Below are positions 49,656-59,299 of a stretch of 64,000 nucleotides of DNA, one piece after another (the first letter of the stretch is position 1; each line of letters begins with the position of its first letter). The stretch is from Candidatus Kouleothrix ribensis (GTDB taxonomy: Bacteria > Chloroflexota > Chloroflexia > Chloroflexales > Roseiflexaceae). The DNA lies in the NCBI GenBank assembly GCA_016722075.1, contig JADKGW010000001.1, forward strand, positions 5,270,001 through 5,334,000, given 5' to 3'. A program made the position numbers and the translations under genes. The notes beneath the pieces are model-generated. The model was given only the letters and a program-made list of their open reading frames with translations. It was not told the origin of the DNA and did not search any database.

Positions 49656-52211
49656 CTACGAGGCTTTGCGGCGGGCTGCCGGCCGCGCGCTGCTGGCTTT
49701 CTTGGTGCTGCTGGCTTTGGTGCCGCTGCGGCTGGCCGCTGCTTTGGTGGTGGCGCCTTTGGCTTTGCCGGTACGCGCCGCCGGCTTGGCCGCAGCTGGC
49801 CGGGCCGGCTTGGCCCCCGCCGCCTTGGGCGCCGCGCCCACAGCCGGCGTGCTGGGCACGTTTGCGCCGGGCACGTAGCTCGCGACCTCGGCCAGGTCGT
49901 TCACCAGGTAGTCGCACTTGGGGTAGCGATTGCAGCCAAAGAACGGCCGGCCGAACTTGCCGCGCCGCCGCATAAGCTCGCCCTGCTGGCACTTCGGGCA
50001 GGCTACGCCGGTTGGCTCGGGCAGCGGCACCGGCTTGCCGTCTTTGCCGAGCCGGCGCGTGTTGCTGCACTCGGGGTAGCCGCTACATCCCAGGAACGGG
50101 CCGAACCGGCTCTTTTTGATCACCATCGGCCGCCCGCACAGGTTGCACATCACGTCGCTGAGTTCGGGTGCGCTGGCCGGGTTGATCACCACTAGCCCGT
50201 CTTCGTTGCGGTGAAAGTCGCCGGTGAAGTCGCACTCGGGGTAGCGGTTGCAGGCCAGAAACTCGCCATTGCGCCCAAACTTGATCACCAGCCCGCCCTG
50301 CTGGCATTTCGGGCAGGTTAGCTCGGTCGCTACGTCTTCGCGCTTGACATTGCGCATGGTCTCTTTGGCAGCCGCCAATGTGCGCTCGAATGGGCCGTAG
50401 AAGTCGCGCAGCACCGGGCCCCAGCGCTTCTGCCCTTCGGCGATGTCGTCGAGCTGCTGCTCCATCGACGAGGTGAACCCGTAGTCGACGATGCTCGGGA
50501 AGTGTGCGACTAGCAGCTCGGTCACCACCCGGCCAAGTGTGGTTGGAATCAGCTTCTTCTCGGCCAGCTCGACATATTTGCGATCGACGATCGTCGAGAT
50601 CGTCGGTGCGTAGGTCGAGGGCCGCCCGATCCCCAGCCGCTCGAGTTCTTTCACCAGGCTGGCTTCGGTGTAGCGCGGCTGCGGCTCGGTGAAGTGCTGC
50701 AACGGCAGGAGCTGCAGCAGGTCGAGCGGCTCGCGCTCGGCCAGCGGCGGCAGCCGGCGCTCGCTGTCTTCGTCTTCCTCGCCTTCGTCGAGGCTTACGT
50801 TGTACACCGCCAGAAAGCCGGGGAATTTCAGCACCGATCCATTGGCGCGGAAGGTGTACGGGTCGGTTTCCAAGACAAGGAGACCGGGAGACCGGGAGAC
50901 ATTCTCGTTCGATTCTTTCCTTGTCTCCTTGTCTCCTTGTCTCCTTGCCGGCGTATCAATACCGCGCCCGGCGCCAATGTCTACTGCCGTGCTGTCGAAC
51001 AGTGCCGCCTCCATCTGGCTGGCGATGAAGCGCTTCCAGATCAGCTCGTATAGCCGGAATTGCTCGCGTGGCAGCACCTCGCGCAGCGCCTCGGGCGTGC
51101 GCCGGCTCGAGGTTGGGCGGATGGCTTCGTGCGCCTCTTGCGCGCCTTTGGCTTTGGTGCGATACACCGGCGGTTTGGCCGGCAGGTATGGCTGGCCATA
51201 GCGCTCGAGAATCACGCCGCGCGCCTCTTCCTGCGCCTCGCGCGCAATGTTGAAGCTGTCGGTGCGCATGTAGGTGATCAGGCCGACTGTGCCCTCGTCG
51301 CCGCCGATGTCGATGCCTTCGTATAGCTGCTGGGCTACGATCATGGTGCGCTTGGCCGAGAAGCCCAGCTTGCGCCCGGCCTCTTGCTGTAGCGTGCTGG
51401 TGGTGAACGGCGGTGCCGGCGAGCGCCGCTTGTCTTTGCGCGTGATCTTGCGCACCACGTAGGCCGCGCCATCCAGGTCGCTCACGATCGCTTCGGCCGC
51501 CTCGGCCGCGCCAATCGCAAATTTGTCGAGCTTCTTGCCGCCGCGCTCGATCAACACCGCGCGAAACATGTCCTTGCGTGCTGCCGCCTGCGTACTGCCG
51601 CCTGCCGCCTGTTTCGCCAGGTCGGCCTCGATCGTCCAGTATTCTTGCGGCACAAACGCTTCGATCTCGATCTCGCGCTCGACCACCAGGCGCACTGCCA
51701 CCGACTGCACCCGCCCGGCCGAAAGCCCGCGCATAACTTTGTCCCACAGCAGCGGCGAGAGCTTATAGCCCACGAGCCGATCGAGCACGCGCCGGGCTTG
51801 CTGCGCGTCAACCAGGTTGCTGTCGATCTGGCGCGGGTGTGAGATCGCCTGCTGCACGGCGTTGCGCGTGATCTCGCTAAACTCGACTCGGTAGATCGGC
51901 ATGCCGCGCGGGATGCCGACCGCCTGGGTGATGTGCCATGCGATTGCCTCGCCCTCGCGATCGGGGTCGGTCGCGAGGTACACTGCCTCGGCTTGGCGGA
52001 TCGATTTCTTCAGCGCGGCTACGACCTTCTCTTTGCCCTTGGCAACTTCGTACACCGGCGCGAAATCGCGCTCGACATCCACGCCCAGGTCGCTCTTCGG
52101 CAGGTCGCGCACGTGGCCCATCGAGGCTTCGACCCGGAAGCCGCGCCCGAGATATTTCTGGATGGTTTTCGCCTTTGCTGGCGACTCGACGATTACAAGT
52201 TTATCGGCCAT
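49656..52211 (-). CDS. topA: DNA topoisomerase I with in-frame repeat insertion
   Basis: An 851-residue type IA topoisomerase. The Toprim domain has VIVESPAKAKTI and the ATDPDREGE metal site. The active-site Tyr lies in GLITYMRTDS (about 305). Three C4 zinc ribbons follow (CPKCQ...CNRYPEC; CNLCG...CSGYPEC; CPKCQ...CNRYPKC; about 635-780), then a Lys/Ala-rich tail of about 60 residues that probably contacts DNA. It relaxes negative supercoils. Residues about 421-448 (PARRQGDKETRKESNENVSR) are an insertion encoded by octamer repeats and are not part of the conserved core. Confidence 0.92.
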   Translation of the reverse strand: MADKLVIVESPAKAKTIQKYLGRGFRVEASMGHVRDLPKSDLGVDVERDFAPVYEVAKGKEKVVAALKKSIRQAEAVYLATDPDREGEAIAWHITQAVGIPRGMPIYRVEFSEITRNAVQQAISHPRQIDSNLVDAQQARRVLDRLVGYKLSPLLWDKVMRGLSAGRVQSVAVRLVVEREIEIEAFVPQEYWTIEADLAKQAAGGSTQAAARKDMFRAVLIERGGKKLDKFAIGAAEAAEAIVSDLDGAAYVVRKITRKDKRRSPAPPFTTSTLQQEAGRKLGFSAKRTMIVAQQLYEGIDIGGDEGTVGLITYMRTDSFNIAREAQEEARGVILERYGQPYLPAKPPVYRTKAKGAQEAHEAIRPTSSRRTPEALREVLPREQFRLYELIWKRFIASQMEAALFDSTAVDIGAGRGIDTPARRQGDKETRKESNENVSRSPGLLVLETDPYTFRANGSVLKFPGFLAVYNVSLDEGEEDEDSERRLPPLAEREPLDLLQLLPLQHFTEPQPRYTEASLVKELERLGIGRPSTYAPTISTIVDRKYVELAEKKLIPTTLGRVVTELLVAHFPSIVDYGFTSSMEQQLDDIAEGQKRWGPVLRDFYGPFERTLAAAKETMRNVKREDVATELTCPKCQQGGLVIKFGRNGEFLACNRYPECDFTGDFHRNEDGLVVINPASAPELSDVMCNLCGRPMVIKKSRFGPFLGCSGYPECSNTRRLGKDGKPVPLPEPTGVACPKCQQGELMRRRGKFGRPFFGCNRYPKCDYLVNDLAEVASYVPGANVPSTPAVGAAPKAAGAKPARPAAAKPAARTGKAKGATTKAAASRSGTKASSTKKASSARPAARRKAS
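50871..50947. repeat. Octamer-repeat palindrome inserted in topA
   Basis: On the right, TTGTCTCC occurs three times in tandem (50921-50944). On the left, AGACAAGGAGAC and two CGGGAGAC units (50873-50900) run in the opposite sense, with 12 bp complementary to the right arm. The length keeps the topA frame open. Confidence 0.8.
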
Positions 52212-52231
52212 AGTGAATAGCGCGATCCTTC

Positions 52232-52237
52232 ATTATA
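52232..52237 (-). promoter_or_regulatory. -10 box of topA
   Basis: TATAAT on the minus strand, in the short AT-rich patch 20 bases before the topA ATG. Confidence 0.45.
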
Positions 52238-52680
52238 ATATTGCGCGCTCACGCGTCCCATGGCTCGGTGCCACACGAAATTGGCACCAACGTATGGGCT
52301 TGGGCGAGCAGATTCGGCATGCTATACAGCGGATTGTGTGGGCACTGCGCGCCGGCGTATCCTGTATTGCCCTCCACAGCGTCGTTCCATTCGGCTCGCT
52401 CGTGCTGCCGGCGGCTGTATGACTCAGCGGGGTATCGCGATCGTGGTGCGATCGGGCGACGATCGCTGGTTGGATCGGATGTGTGGCTCACTATAGCGAT
52501 CAACCATGCGCTTGTCAAGTGGTTTGGCCTGCGTTCGCCCCCTGCCAACCGGCCAACCTGCAACCCGCAACCGGCCAACCTGCAACCTGCAACCGGCCAA
52601 CCCGCAACCTGTCTCCTGCCCTTTGTAGTAAGGCATTACTGTCATCAAATTGTCATGTATAGTCGATCAGGACCATCGTC
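52238..52680. other. Divergent intergenic region between topA and the pilus locus
   Basis: Apart from the topA -10, the 22-bp array (52547-52612) and the start of the pilus promoter region I see no feature. Open frames here have no ribosome binding site or recognisable product. Confidence 0.45.
52547..52612. repeat. Three 22-bp tandem repeats
   Basis: AACCGGCCAACCTGCAACC-type units at 52547, 52569 and 52591, each built from 7-8 bp words (AACCGGCC, AACCTGC, AACCCGC). Related words form the hairpin at 30936. Confidence 0.8.
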
Positions 52681-52683
52681 CTA

Positions 52684-52713
52684 TTGTTCCTAAAGGCTTC
52701 CAAGCCGTATAAT
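52684..52713 (+). promoter_or_regulatory. Candidate promoter of the Tad pilus locus
   Basis: TTGTTC (52684-52689), 18 bp, TATAAT (52708-52713), about 75 bases before the first TadE-like gene. Confidence 0.5.
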
Positions 52714-52787
52714 CAGCGCAGAAGCTCGCAGAAGTCTTGCTCTCTTTTTACCCAAGTATGCGCGGCGACAAACACCGAGAGGCGTGG

Positions 52788-53303
52788 ATGATGTACCGAC
52801 GGTTGAAACGCAAGCCCGGCCAGTCGATGGTCGAGATGGCCCTGCTCTTGCCATTTATGCTGCTGCTGATCTTTGGCATTATCGACATGGGCTGGTATAT
52901 CTTCGGCTATGCGACGATTTACCAGGCGGCGCGCAATGGCGCCGAGAAGGCTGCCGAGATCCCGCCCTACCCGAGTAAGCTCAGCCCGCTCAATCGCAGC
53001 GAGCAGTGCGTCTCCTCGATCCTCAGCGCCACGCTCGCCGGTACGCCCGAGGTGATGTTCACCGATCTGGCCAGTGGCACCAACGGCAACACGATCACGA
53101 TTAGCTACCCCACCGGCAAGCGTGCGCTGGGCGAGCCAATCGAGATTGCCCTGGTGTACAACATCCAACCGCTCACGCCGTTCTGGCGCCTGATCACCTT
53201 TGGTAACCAGGGCACTATGCAGGTGCAGATGGCCACCCGTCGCTCGATCGAGGCGCTTGGCGATAACCCGAACTCGCCGAACCTGGTTGCTTGCCAGCCG
53301 TAG
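52788..53303 (+). CDS. TadE-like pilus assembly protein (first of two)
   Basis: A 171-residue pseudopilin-like protein. Basic residues (RRLKRKPGQSMVEMALLLPFMLLLIFGIIDMGW) lead into the TadE hydrophobic helix with the conserved glutamate and GQSMVE entry. A soluble domain of about 110 residues follows outside the membrane. TadE proteins are processed like prepilins and help assemble type IVc pili. The start at 52788 or 52791 fits GAGAGG at 52777-52782; an upstream ATG at 52737 lacks support. Confidence 0.85.
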   Translation: MMYRRLKRKPGQSMVEMALLLPFMLLLIFGIIDMGWYIFGYATIYQAARNGAEKAAEIPPYPSKLSPLNRSEQCVSSILSATLAGTPEVMFTDLASGTNGNTITISYPTGKRALGEPIEIALVYNIQPLTPFWRLITFGNQGTMQVQMATRRSIEALGDNPNSPNLVACQP

Positions 53304-53312
53304 AGGATCATT

Positions 53313-53882
53313 ATGCTACGACGTATTCGCACTAAAGGCCAGGCGCTGGTCGAGTTCGCGCTCGCGGCCACGCTGATCTTCTTCCTGCTCGCCGCCGCCG
53401 TCGATATCGGCCTGATCATGTTCACGCTGCAGGGCCTGCACAACGCCGCTCAGGAGGGCGCCTCGTACGGCAGCCGCTGGCTGATATTCGATGGCGGCGC
53501 GCGCGTGTACAACAAGAATGCGATCATCGATCGCATTCGCGGCGAGGCCGGCACTAAGGGCGGCATCGGCTTCATTAACCTGTACGACCTCGATGACAAT
53601 GGCGTCGACGATCGCACCGAGCACGGCTACACCGAGCCGAATATCACGATCGAGATGCTGGCCGACCCTTCCACCGACGGCGATCCGACCGTGAATGTCA
53701 GCACTGGCGCGGCCGAGAACGTGAATTGCCCCGATAATAGCAGCAGCATATATGTGTGCTACATTCGTGTGACGGTGCAGACTAATCATAAGATGATCTT
53801 TCCACTGGCGCCGGCATTTGGCCGCACCGTTCCACTCAAATCTAGCTATATCATGCCGATCCGCGATAGCGTCTCGAAGTAG
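53313..53882 (+). CDS. TadE-like pilus assembly protein (second)
   Basis: A 189-residue protein beginning MLRRIRTKGQALVEFALAATLIFFLLAAAVDIGL, the TadE/TadF N-terminus. The outer part (about 45-189) contains two cysteines (NCPD, YVCY) that may form a disulphide and an acidic DLDDNGVDDR calcium-like loop. It is nine bases downstream of the first TadE gene with AGAGGA between, so the two are cotranscribed minor pilin-like proteins. Confidence 0.83.
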   Translation: MLRRIRTKGQALVEFALAATLIFFLLAAAVDIGLIMFTLQGLHNAAQEGASYGSRWLIFDGGARVYNKNAIIDRIRGEAGTKGGIGFINLYDLDDNGVDDRTEHGYTEPNITIEMLADPSTDGDPTVNVSTGAAENVNCPDNSSSIYVCYIRVTVQTNHKMIFPLAPAFGRTVPLKSSYIMPIRDSVSK

Positions 53883-54018
53883 CGCGCGCCTCGATATGTG
53901 TGGGCCTGGTGTTACGCCGCCGGGAGCGCCAGGCCTGCAAGAGAGTCCCCTGCTGTATGCCGGGCCACCAGCAGACCATTTGACAACGCCCGGATAACCA
54001 GACAAACGGAGGAACGTT

Positions 54019-56523
54019 ATGTTCGCCAGTATGCGACGAACAAAGAAACCTGGGCAGAGTATCCCGCTGATTGCACTGCTGATCGTTGTGCTGATCGGTG
54101 CGGCCGGCCTGGCCGTCGATGTCGGCAACGATTACGCCCAGCAGCGCAACACCGTGCGCGCTACCAACGCCGCCGCGCTCGCGGGTATGAACGCGGTGAT
54201 CCGCGGCTACGACGATCAGTCGATCGGCAAGGTGATCCAGCAATCACTGAAGTCGAATAACGTCGACGGGATCTACTCCGACCCGAACGCGCAGGCGCTG
54301 CCCAACCAGCGCACCATTCGCGCGCTGTACCTCGACTCGAAGGGCAACCCGCTGGCGCGCTGTAACATCGGTACCTGCGGTAACGTGCCCACCGGCGTGA
54401 CCTACATTCAGATCGAGGTTAACGGTACCGTCGATACCTACTTCGCGCGCGTGCTGCAGCGCCCGACCTTGCCGGTAGGTGCGCAGGCCTTCGCCGGCCG
54501 CTGCGCGCCGATCGATGGCGTCTACCCGATCGCCGTGCAAGACAGCACGATCGCCAATGGTAAGTTTGCCCCGCCCGCCGATACCACTAAGCGGGTCGAG
54601 CCGTACTATAACGCCAACTACCGCGATCCGAACTGGCCCGTGCCGCTTTCGAAGCGCCGGATCTATATAGACGACAACGCCGCGACGCCGGGCAACTTTA
54701 GCTTCCTGCGCTGGCGTTCGGCTCAGAATGCGGGCAATGCGCCTGAGCTGGCCGCCATGCTCAAGGCCCCTGGCAATCTGTCGGCCGGTTTCAACGAGGT
54801 CACGCCCTGGCCCGATCCCGGCTCGCAGCCGCCCTCGTCGTACCCGCTCAAGCCGGGCGAGCTGAATGCCGACGACTGGGTTCACGGCAACTCTGGCCGC
54901 AGCAATAGTGCTGATGTGAGGGCCGCGCTCGACGAGCACATCGCCCTGCATGACGTGATGATCCTGCCGCTGGTTAAGCCTGCCGTAGAAGACCCCGACC
55001 CCGGCATCAACTCGGCCTTTCGGGTTACCGGCCTGGGCGCGTTCTACCTGGTCGGCTACGACCTGACCGGCAGCAATCCGTACTTCGACTTTGTCTATAT
55101 TGGCGAGGCCAACTCGAGCGCATGCTTGAGCACACCCTCGGTGGCCAGCAATAAGCTTGGCGTCAGCGGCCCGGTGTTCTTCTGGCCACGCTGGGGCGCA
55201 CCGCAAACCCAACAGCCGATCGCCTTCCAGGTGATCATGGACGTGTCGGGCTCGATGAGCTGGAACTTCCAGGGCCAGGGCAATATGAATGGCACCGGCG
55301 CAACGCTGCAGTGCGAACCATACGGCAATGTTCCCGCAGTCGATTGCCCCCATGGCGGTGGTGATTACTGGAAGACTCAATCTGAGCGCCGCATCTATGT
55401 ACTGAAAGAGGCGCTGCGCGGTGCCGGCGGGTTCATCGAGAAGATGCGCGACGGCGATGTCATGCGCGTGCTGGCCTTCAGCGACGGCAGCATCAGCGCT
55501 GGCCCCGGCTGGACGGGCGACAAGGCCGCGTTGAAGGATACCGTGCTGAACGCCGGCAAGTACAACAACAACCCCTACCTCACCAGCGGCGGTACGCCCG
55601 GCCCGCAGGCCTTGCAGAAGGCCGTGCAGCAGTTCGCCAGCACGCCGCCGCCGGCGCAGTACAATGGCCAGGCCTATCGCAAGGTCGTGATCTACCTGAC
55701 TGATGGTGTCGCCAACGTGTTCCTGAATGGCGTTACCAACGATGCCCGCGATGTATGTAGCGACCTGACGGTCACAGTAGCGCGCAACACCGCGCTGTGC
55801 CAGTACGACGTCGATGGCTACCCGGCGACAGCATCGAAGCAGCGTCGCCCAATCTCAGAGATGATCAACCAGGCCAGCATCCTGAAAACCACCTACTCGG
55901 ATCTACAGCTGTTCGTGGTTGCACTAGCCAATGTCAACCCGCTTGGCCTCGACTTTGTGGCCAGCAGCCCGAACATGCTCTACCTGGCCAAGACCAGCAC
56001 GGTGGTTGACGATATCCTGACGCTTATCTTTGGTAAGGCGCTTGGGCCGTGTAGCGAGAAAGACGACGGCAAGTGGTTGAACTATATCGACCCGGCGCAT
56101 ACGGCGGCGCTCAACCCGCCCAACAACCTGCCCACCGGCATCTATGGCTATGTCTACCTGTTCGACTCGAACAAGACGCCGCTGAACGTGCCGTGGAGCG
56201 GTGCCGGCGCCGACCCGCGCCCGGCCGCGCAGAAGAATGCCGTGCCGGTGACCCAGGATGGCTTCGACGGCAAGCTTGGCTTCGAGATCCCTGTGGCTGA
56301 TGGCCTGAACGCTGGCCTGTACTATATGCAGGGCTACGTGCAGTATAAGGCCGCCCTCCCCGACGGCGATGGCGCGTCGCGGATCTACTCCGGGCCGATC
56401 GTCAATGGCAGTGCGGCCGACTACGTGCCGTTCCGGCTCACACCCGAGCAGGTGCTTGGCTCGGCGGTGGTGCTCGACCCGCTACGGCTCGACCTGCCGA
56501 ACGGCTTCAAGCTGTGCCCGTAG
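54019..56523 (+). CDS. TadG-like protein with von Willebrand factor A domain
   Basis: An 834-residue protein. The N-terminus (KKPGQSIPLIALLIVVLIGAAGLAVDVGNDYAQQRN) is the TadG entry with one membrane helix. An outer region of about 370 residues follows, then a vWA domain (about 405-680) with the metal site DVSGSMS and YLTDGVAN. The vWA is interrupted by glycine-rich loops. TadG proteins tie the pilus to the envelope and a metal-dependent vWA suggests adhesion. GGAGG precedes ATG 54019. It is in the pilus operon, after the two TadE genes. Confidence 0.85.
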   Translation: MFASMRRTKKPGQSIPLIALLIVVLIGAAGLAVDVGNDYAQQRNTVRATNAAALAGMNAVIRGYDDQSIGKVIQQSLKSNNVDGIYSDPNAQALPNQRTIRALYLDSKGNPLARCNIGTCGNVPTGVTYIQIEVNGTVDTYFARVLQRPTLPVGAQAFAGRCAPIDGVYPIAVQDSTIANGKFAPPADTTKRVEPYYNANYRDPNWPVPLSKRRIYIDDNAATPGNFSFLRWRSAQNAGNAPELAAMLKAPGNLSAGFNEVTPWPDPGSQPPSSYPLKPGELNADDWVHGNSGRSNSADVRAALDEHIALHDVMILPLVKPAVEDPDPGINSAFRVTGLGAFYLVGYDLTGSNPYFDFVYIGEANSSACLSTPSVASNKLGVSGPVFFWPRWGAPQTQQPIAFQVIMDVSGSMSWNFQGQGNMNGTGATLQCEPYGNVPAVDCPHGGGDYWKTQSERRIYVLKEALRGAGGFIEKMRDGDVMRVLAFSDGSISAGPGWTGDKAALKDTVLNAGKYNNNPYLTSGGTPGPQALQKAVQQFASTPPPAQYNGQAYRKVVIYLTDGVANVFLNGVTNDARDVCSDLTVTVARNTALCQYDVDGYPATASKQRRPISEMINQASILKTTYSDLQLFVVALANVNPLGLDFVASSPNMLYLAKTSTVVDDILTLIFGKALGPCSEKDDGKWLNYIDPAHTAALNPPNNLPTGIYGYVYLFDSNKTPLNVPWSGAGADPRPAAQKNAVPVTQDGFDGKLGFEIPVADGLNAGLYYMQGYVQYKAALPDGDGASRIYSGPIVNGSAADYVPFRLTPEQVLGSAVVLDPLRLDLPNGFKLCP

Positions 56524-56739
56524 GTGGTGTACACGCAACACAACTCGGCTACTAGCGCGAGCGGGGTGGGCCACAAACCCACCCCTGCATCCCAAACGAT
56601 CGCGACTGGTGGCACTCAACTAGCCCAGCGCACCACGAAACCAGCACACGAACCATGATCGGGAGTGCCGCCGTGCGTAAGAGGTGTTCGTACACCGCTT
56701 GCGCCCGGCGGTTTACAAAGTCAACGGAGCGCGACATAT

Positions 56740-59133
56740 ATGCCAACACGATCCCGTGCCCAACTACGCTCTCGGGCTCTGCTGTTGTTGTGTGTGTGCT
56801 TAGCACTTGTTAGCAGCTTGCCTGCCTCGAGCATCAACGCCGCAACCATCCAGAGCACGATCGATAACACTGTGGTCGAGTTCAGCCGCGGAACATTTCA
56901 GCGCACCGCCCTGGGTTCGCTGCAAAACACCGCCGCCTCGCCCAAAGACCTGCCAGGTGCCGTACAGCTCGGCCCGCTCGGCCTGCTGAAGACATGGACA
57001 ACGCTCGGCTTCCCGCTCAAGAAGCCACTGTATAAAATGGGTACCACTGCGATTGGTAATCGCCTGTATGTGGTCGGCGGTATCACGCCGGTTGGCAATT
57101 CCTCGCAGCCGGTCGCCGAGGTCTGGTCGGCACCAGTGTCACAGGCCAACGGCCAGTTTCTCGAAGATTGGCGCGCCGAGCTGGCCCTGAAGCCGTTCAA
57201 GGGCGCTAACCGCGTCGGCTTCGACGGCCTGATCGCCGAGGTCAACTCGGCCGGTGTCACCTCGGTGTCGACTGGCGGCGGCGCCGGCTATATCTATGTA
57301 ATCGGCGGGGCCATCCGCACCAGCGCCACCAGCACCGAGACCTTCTCGAGCTACACCGTGCGGATTGGTGTGGTTGGCGCCAATGGCGTTATCTCCGACT
57401 GGTTGGAAGGCCCGGCCGTGCCGACCAGCGTAGCGGGCGACCCGACCCAGCAGCTGGGTGTGCAGTCGGCCGCCGTGCAAGCCATAACCATTGGCGGCAA
57501 TAACTACATCTACGTGATCGGTGGTCTGCGGCGCTTCCTGGCCGGCGTCGGCGCACAGGCGCGCTATGTCGACGAAGGCTTGAAGACCGTGTTCTATGCC
57601 AAGGTCAGCGGCAATGGCCAGCTCGTCAAGCCCAGTAATGGCGCGGCCGGCTGGGATCAGCTGGCCGATCTACCGGTGCCCGGCGATTACCCGACCGGCC
57701 TCTGGGACGGCGTGGCCATGGCCGATCACTTTACGCTGCCCAACGGCACGCAGACCGACGCATTGTTCCTGGTGGGCGGGCAGACCGTGCCGGGCAGCCA
57801 GCCGGTGTTCAGCAGCGCGATCTACCGCGCGACCTTCGCCGCCAGCGGTGCGCTGACCTGGGATGGCACCTGGCAGGGCACCCTGCCGCAGACGCTGGCC
57901 GGCTTCGGCGGCGTGCCCTATCGTGGTACGCTCTACGCCACCGGTGGCCTGCCCGACGGCAAAAACGAGCCTGATCGTGGTGTGCTGACCAGCTATGTCG
58001 AGGATGACCAGCGTCTACACTTGTTCAACGGCGACCTGCCGCCCGGCGTGCTTGGCGGTGGCAGCCACTTCTTGAAAAGCCCCGGCACACTGCCGGCACC
58101 GCGCGTGTTCCATGGTACCGCGCTGGTGCCTGGCGATGGCACCACCACCACCTCGGGCTTTGTGTACGTGATCGGCGGCCGCGGCGATACCACTGACGGC
58201 GACCCTGGCGACAATAACGGCGCGACGGAGGTGTTCCTCGGCAAGATTGGCGGCAGCGAGGATGTGTCGACCAATGGTTATGCCTACGATGCGCTGTACT
58301 TCTCGAAGCCATACGATATCGACATCACCGGCGCATCGCTCCAGAAGATCTACTGGGCCACCTCGATCGACCGCATCACTGCCAACCCCGATATCGAGCT
58401 GGCGATCCGCCGCTCGCCCGGCGCAGGCTGTGCCAACGCAGTGTGGACCGACTGGCAGCCGATCAAGGCGCTCGAGAGCGACGCGGCGCACCAGAGCGCG
58501 GATGGCCTGAACACCTCGTCGGCGCTCAACCTGGCTGCCCGCTGTTTCCAATACCGCGTCTACTTGAAGACCGACTCGTACAGGATCACACCCTCGCTGC
58601 TGAACCTCAGCATCGACGTGGTTGTGCCAGGCAGCCCGGATCTGAAATTCAAGAACGTTGGTGCGCTGAAAGGCTCGGGCGACGTCCTACTCGGGCTCGA
58701 CATCCTGATCGAGAATGTCAACACCTTCGAGCAGACCCTGGCCGCCGATGTTGAGCAGCGTGGATCGTTCTTCGTGGATGTGTGTATCTTTGGGCCGGGC
58801 GAACAGGTCGGATCATTGACGCTACCGCTGAGCAACCAGAATCAGGGCTGCAGCGATGCCTACGCCGACATCAACCGGAGCATCATGGGCGTGAACGCGG
58901 TCTATCCGGTAAAACGCTGGCTGGCTTCGACCGGGCTAAACAGCAATAAGTCGGTCGATATCCTGTCGTTCTTCAAAACGCCTGGCACCTATACGATCAT
59001 TGCTTCGGTCGACTCGTACAACAACATCAACGAAGGAACGTTAGGTGGCGAGGATAATAATGTCTCGCAAACCGTCACATTCAATGTTGGCAAGGTTGGC
59101 TATGCGTTAAGCCTACCAATTACCCGACGCTAA
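56740..59133 (+). CDS. Secreted kelch-repeat protein with CARDB-like C-terminus
   Basis: A 797-residue exported protein. The signal peptide is about 1-34 (LLLLCVCLALVSSLPASSINA). At least five kelch blades are marked by YV(I/V)GG-type strands (LYVVGGITP, IYVIGGAIR, IYVIGGLRR, LFLVGGQTV, LYATGGLPD, VYVIGGRGD; about 105-525). A beta domain of about 130 residues and a CARDB-like domain (about 645-790) follow. The end ALSLPITRR resembles the LPxxR tails of Chloroflexota surface proteins. Probably a cell-surface adhesin working with the pilus. The start at 56740 is chosen from the signal peptide and CGGAG upstream. Confidence 0.78.
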   Translation: MPTRSRAQLRSRALLLLCVCLALVSSLPASSINAATIQSTIDNTVVEFSRGTFQRTALGSLQNTAASPKDLPGAVQLGPLGLLKTWTTLGFPLKKPLYKMGTTAIGNRLYVVGGITPVGNSSQPVAEVWSAPVSQANGQFLEDWRAELALKPFKGANRVGFDGLIAEVNSAGVTSVSTGGGAGYIYVIGGAIRTSATSTETFSSYTVRIGVVGANGVISDWLEGPAVPTSVAGDPTQQLGVQSAAVQAITIGGNNYIYVIGGLRRFLAGVGAQARYVDEGLKTVFYAKVSGNGQLVKPSNGAAGWDQLADLPVPGDYPTGLWDGVAMADHFTLPNGTQTDALFLVGGQTVPGSQPVFSSAIYRATFAASGALTWDGTWQGTLPQTLAGFGGVPYRGTLYATGGLPDGKNEPDRGVLTSYVEDDQRLHLFNGDLPPGVLGGGSHFLKSPGTLPAPRVFHGTALVPGDGTTTTSGFVYVIGGRGDTTDGDPGDNNGATEVFLGKIGGSEDVSTNGYAYDALYFSKPYDIDITGASLQKIYWATSIDRITANPDIELAIRRSPGAGCANAVWTDWQPIKALESDAAHQSADGLNTSSALNLAARCFQYRVYLKTDSYRITPSLLNLSIDVVVPGSPDLKFKNVGALKGSGDVLLGLDILIENVNTFEQTLAADVEQRGSFFVDVCIFGPGEQVGSLTLPLSNQNQGCSDAYADINRSIMGVNAVYPVKRWLASTGLNSNKSVDILSFFKTPGTYTIIASVDSYNNINEGTLGGEDNNVSQTVTFNVGKVGYALSLPITRR

Positions 59134-59179
59134 ACTGTGTGAAACAAACATACGTCGCACATTCGTCATCGTCGTCTTG

Positions 59180-59208
59180 GGGAGGCCAACCGTTGTTGTT
59201 GGCCTCCC
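59180..59208 (+). terminator. Terminator after the kelch protein
   Basis: An 11-bp perfect stem (59180-59190 with 59198-59208) and 7-nt loop, followed by TTTT a few bases on (59217-59220). It separates the first pilus operon from cpaB. Confidence 0.7.
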
Positions 59209-59241
59209 AAAGCCCGTTTTAGTGCATTGCTTGTCAGCCTG

Positions 59242-59250
59242 TGCTATAAT
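59242..59250 (+). promoter_or_regulatory. Extended -10 promoter of cpaB
   Basis: TGCTATAAT, about 50 bases upstream of ATG 59300. Confidence 0.6.
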
Positions 59251-59299
59251 AATTGCTCAGGCACCTGCGACTCCGCATGCTTGCTAGAAGAAAGGTTGA

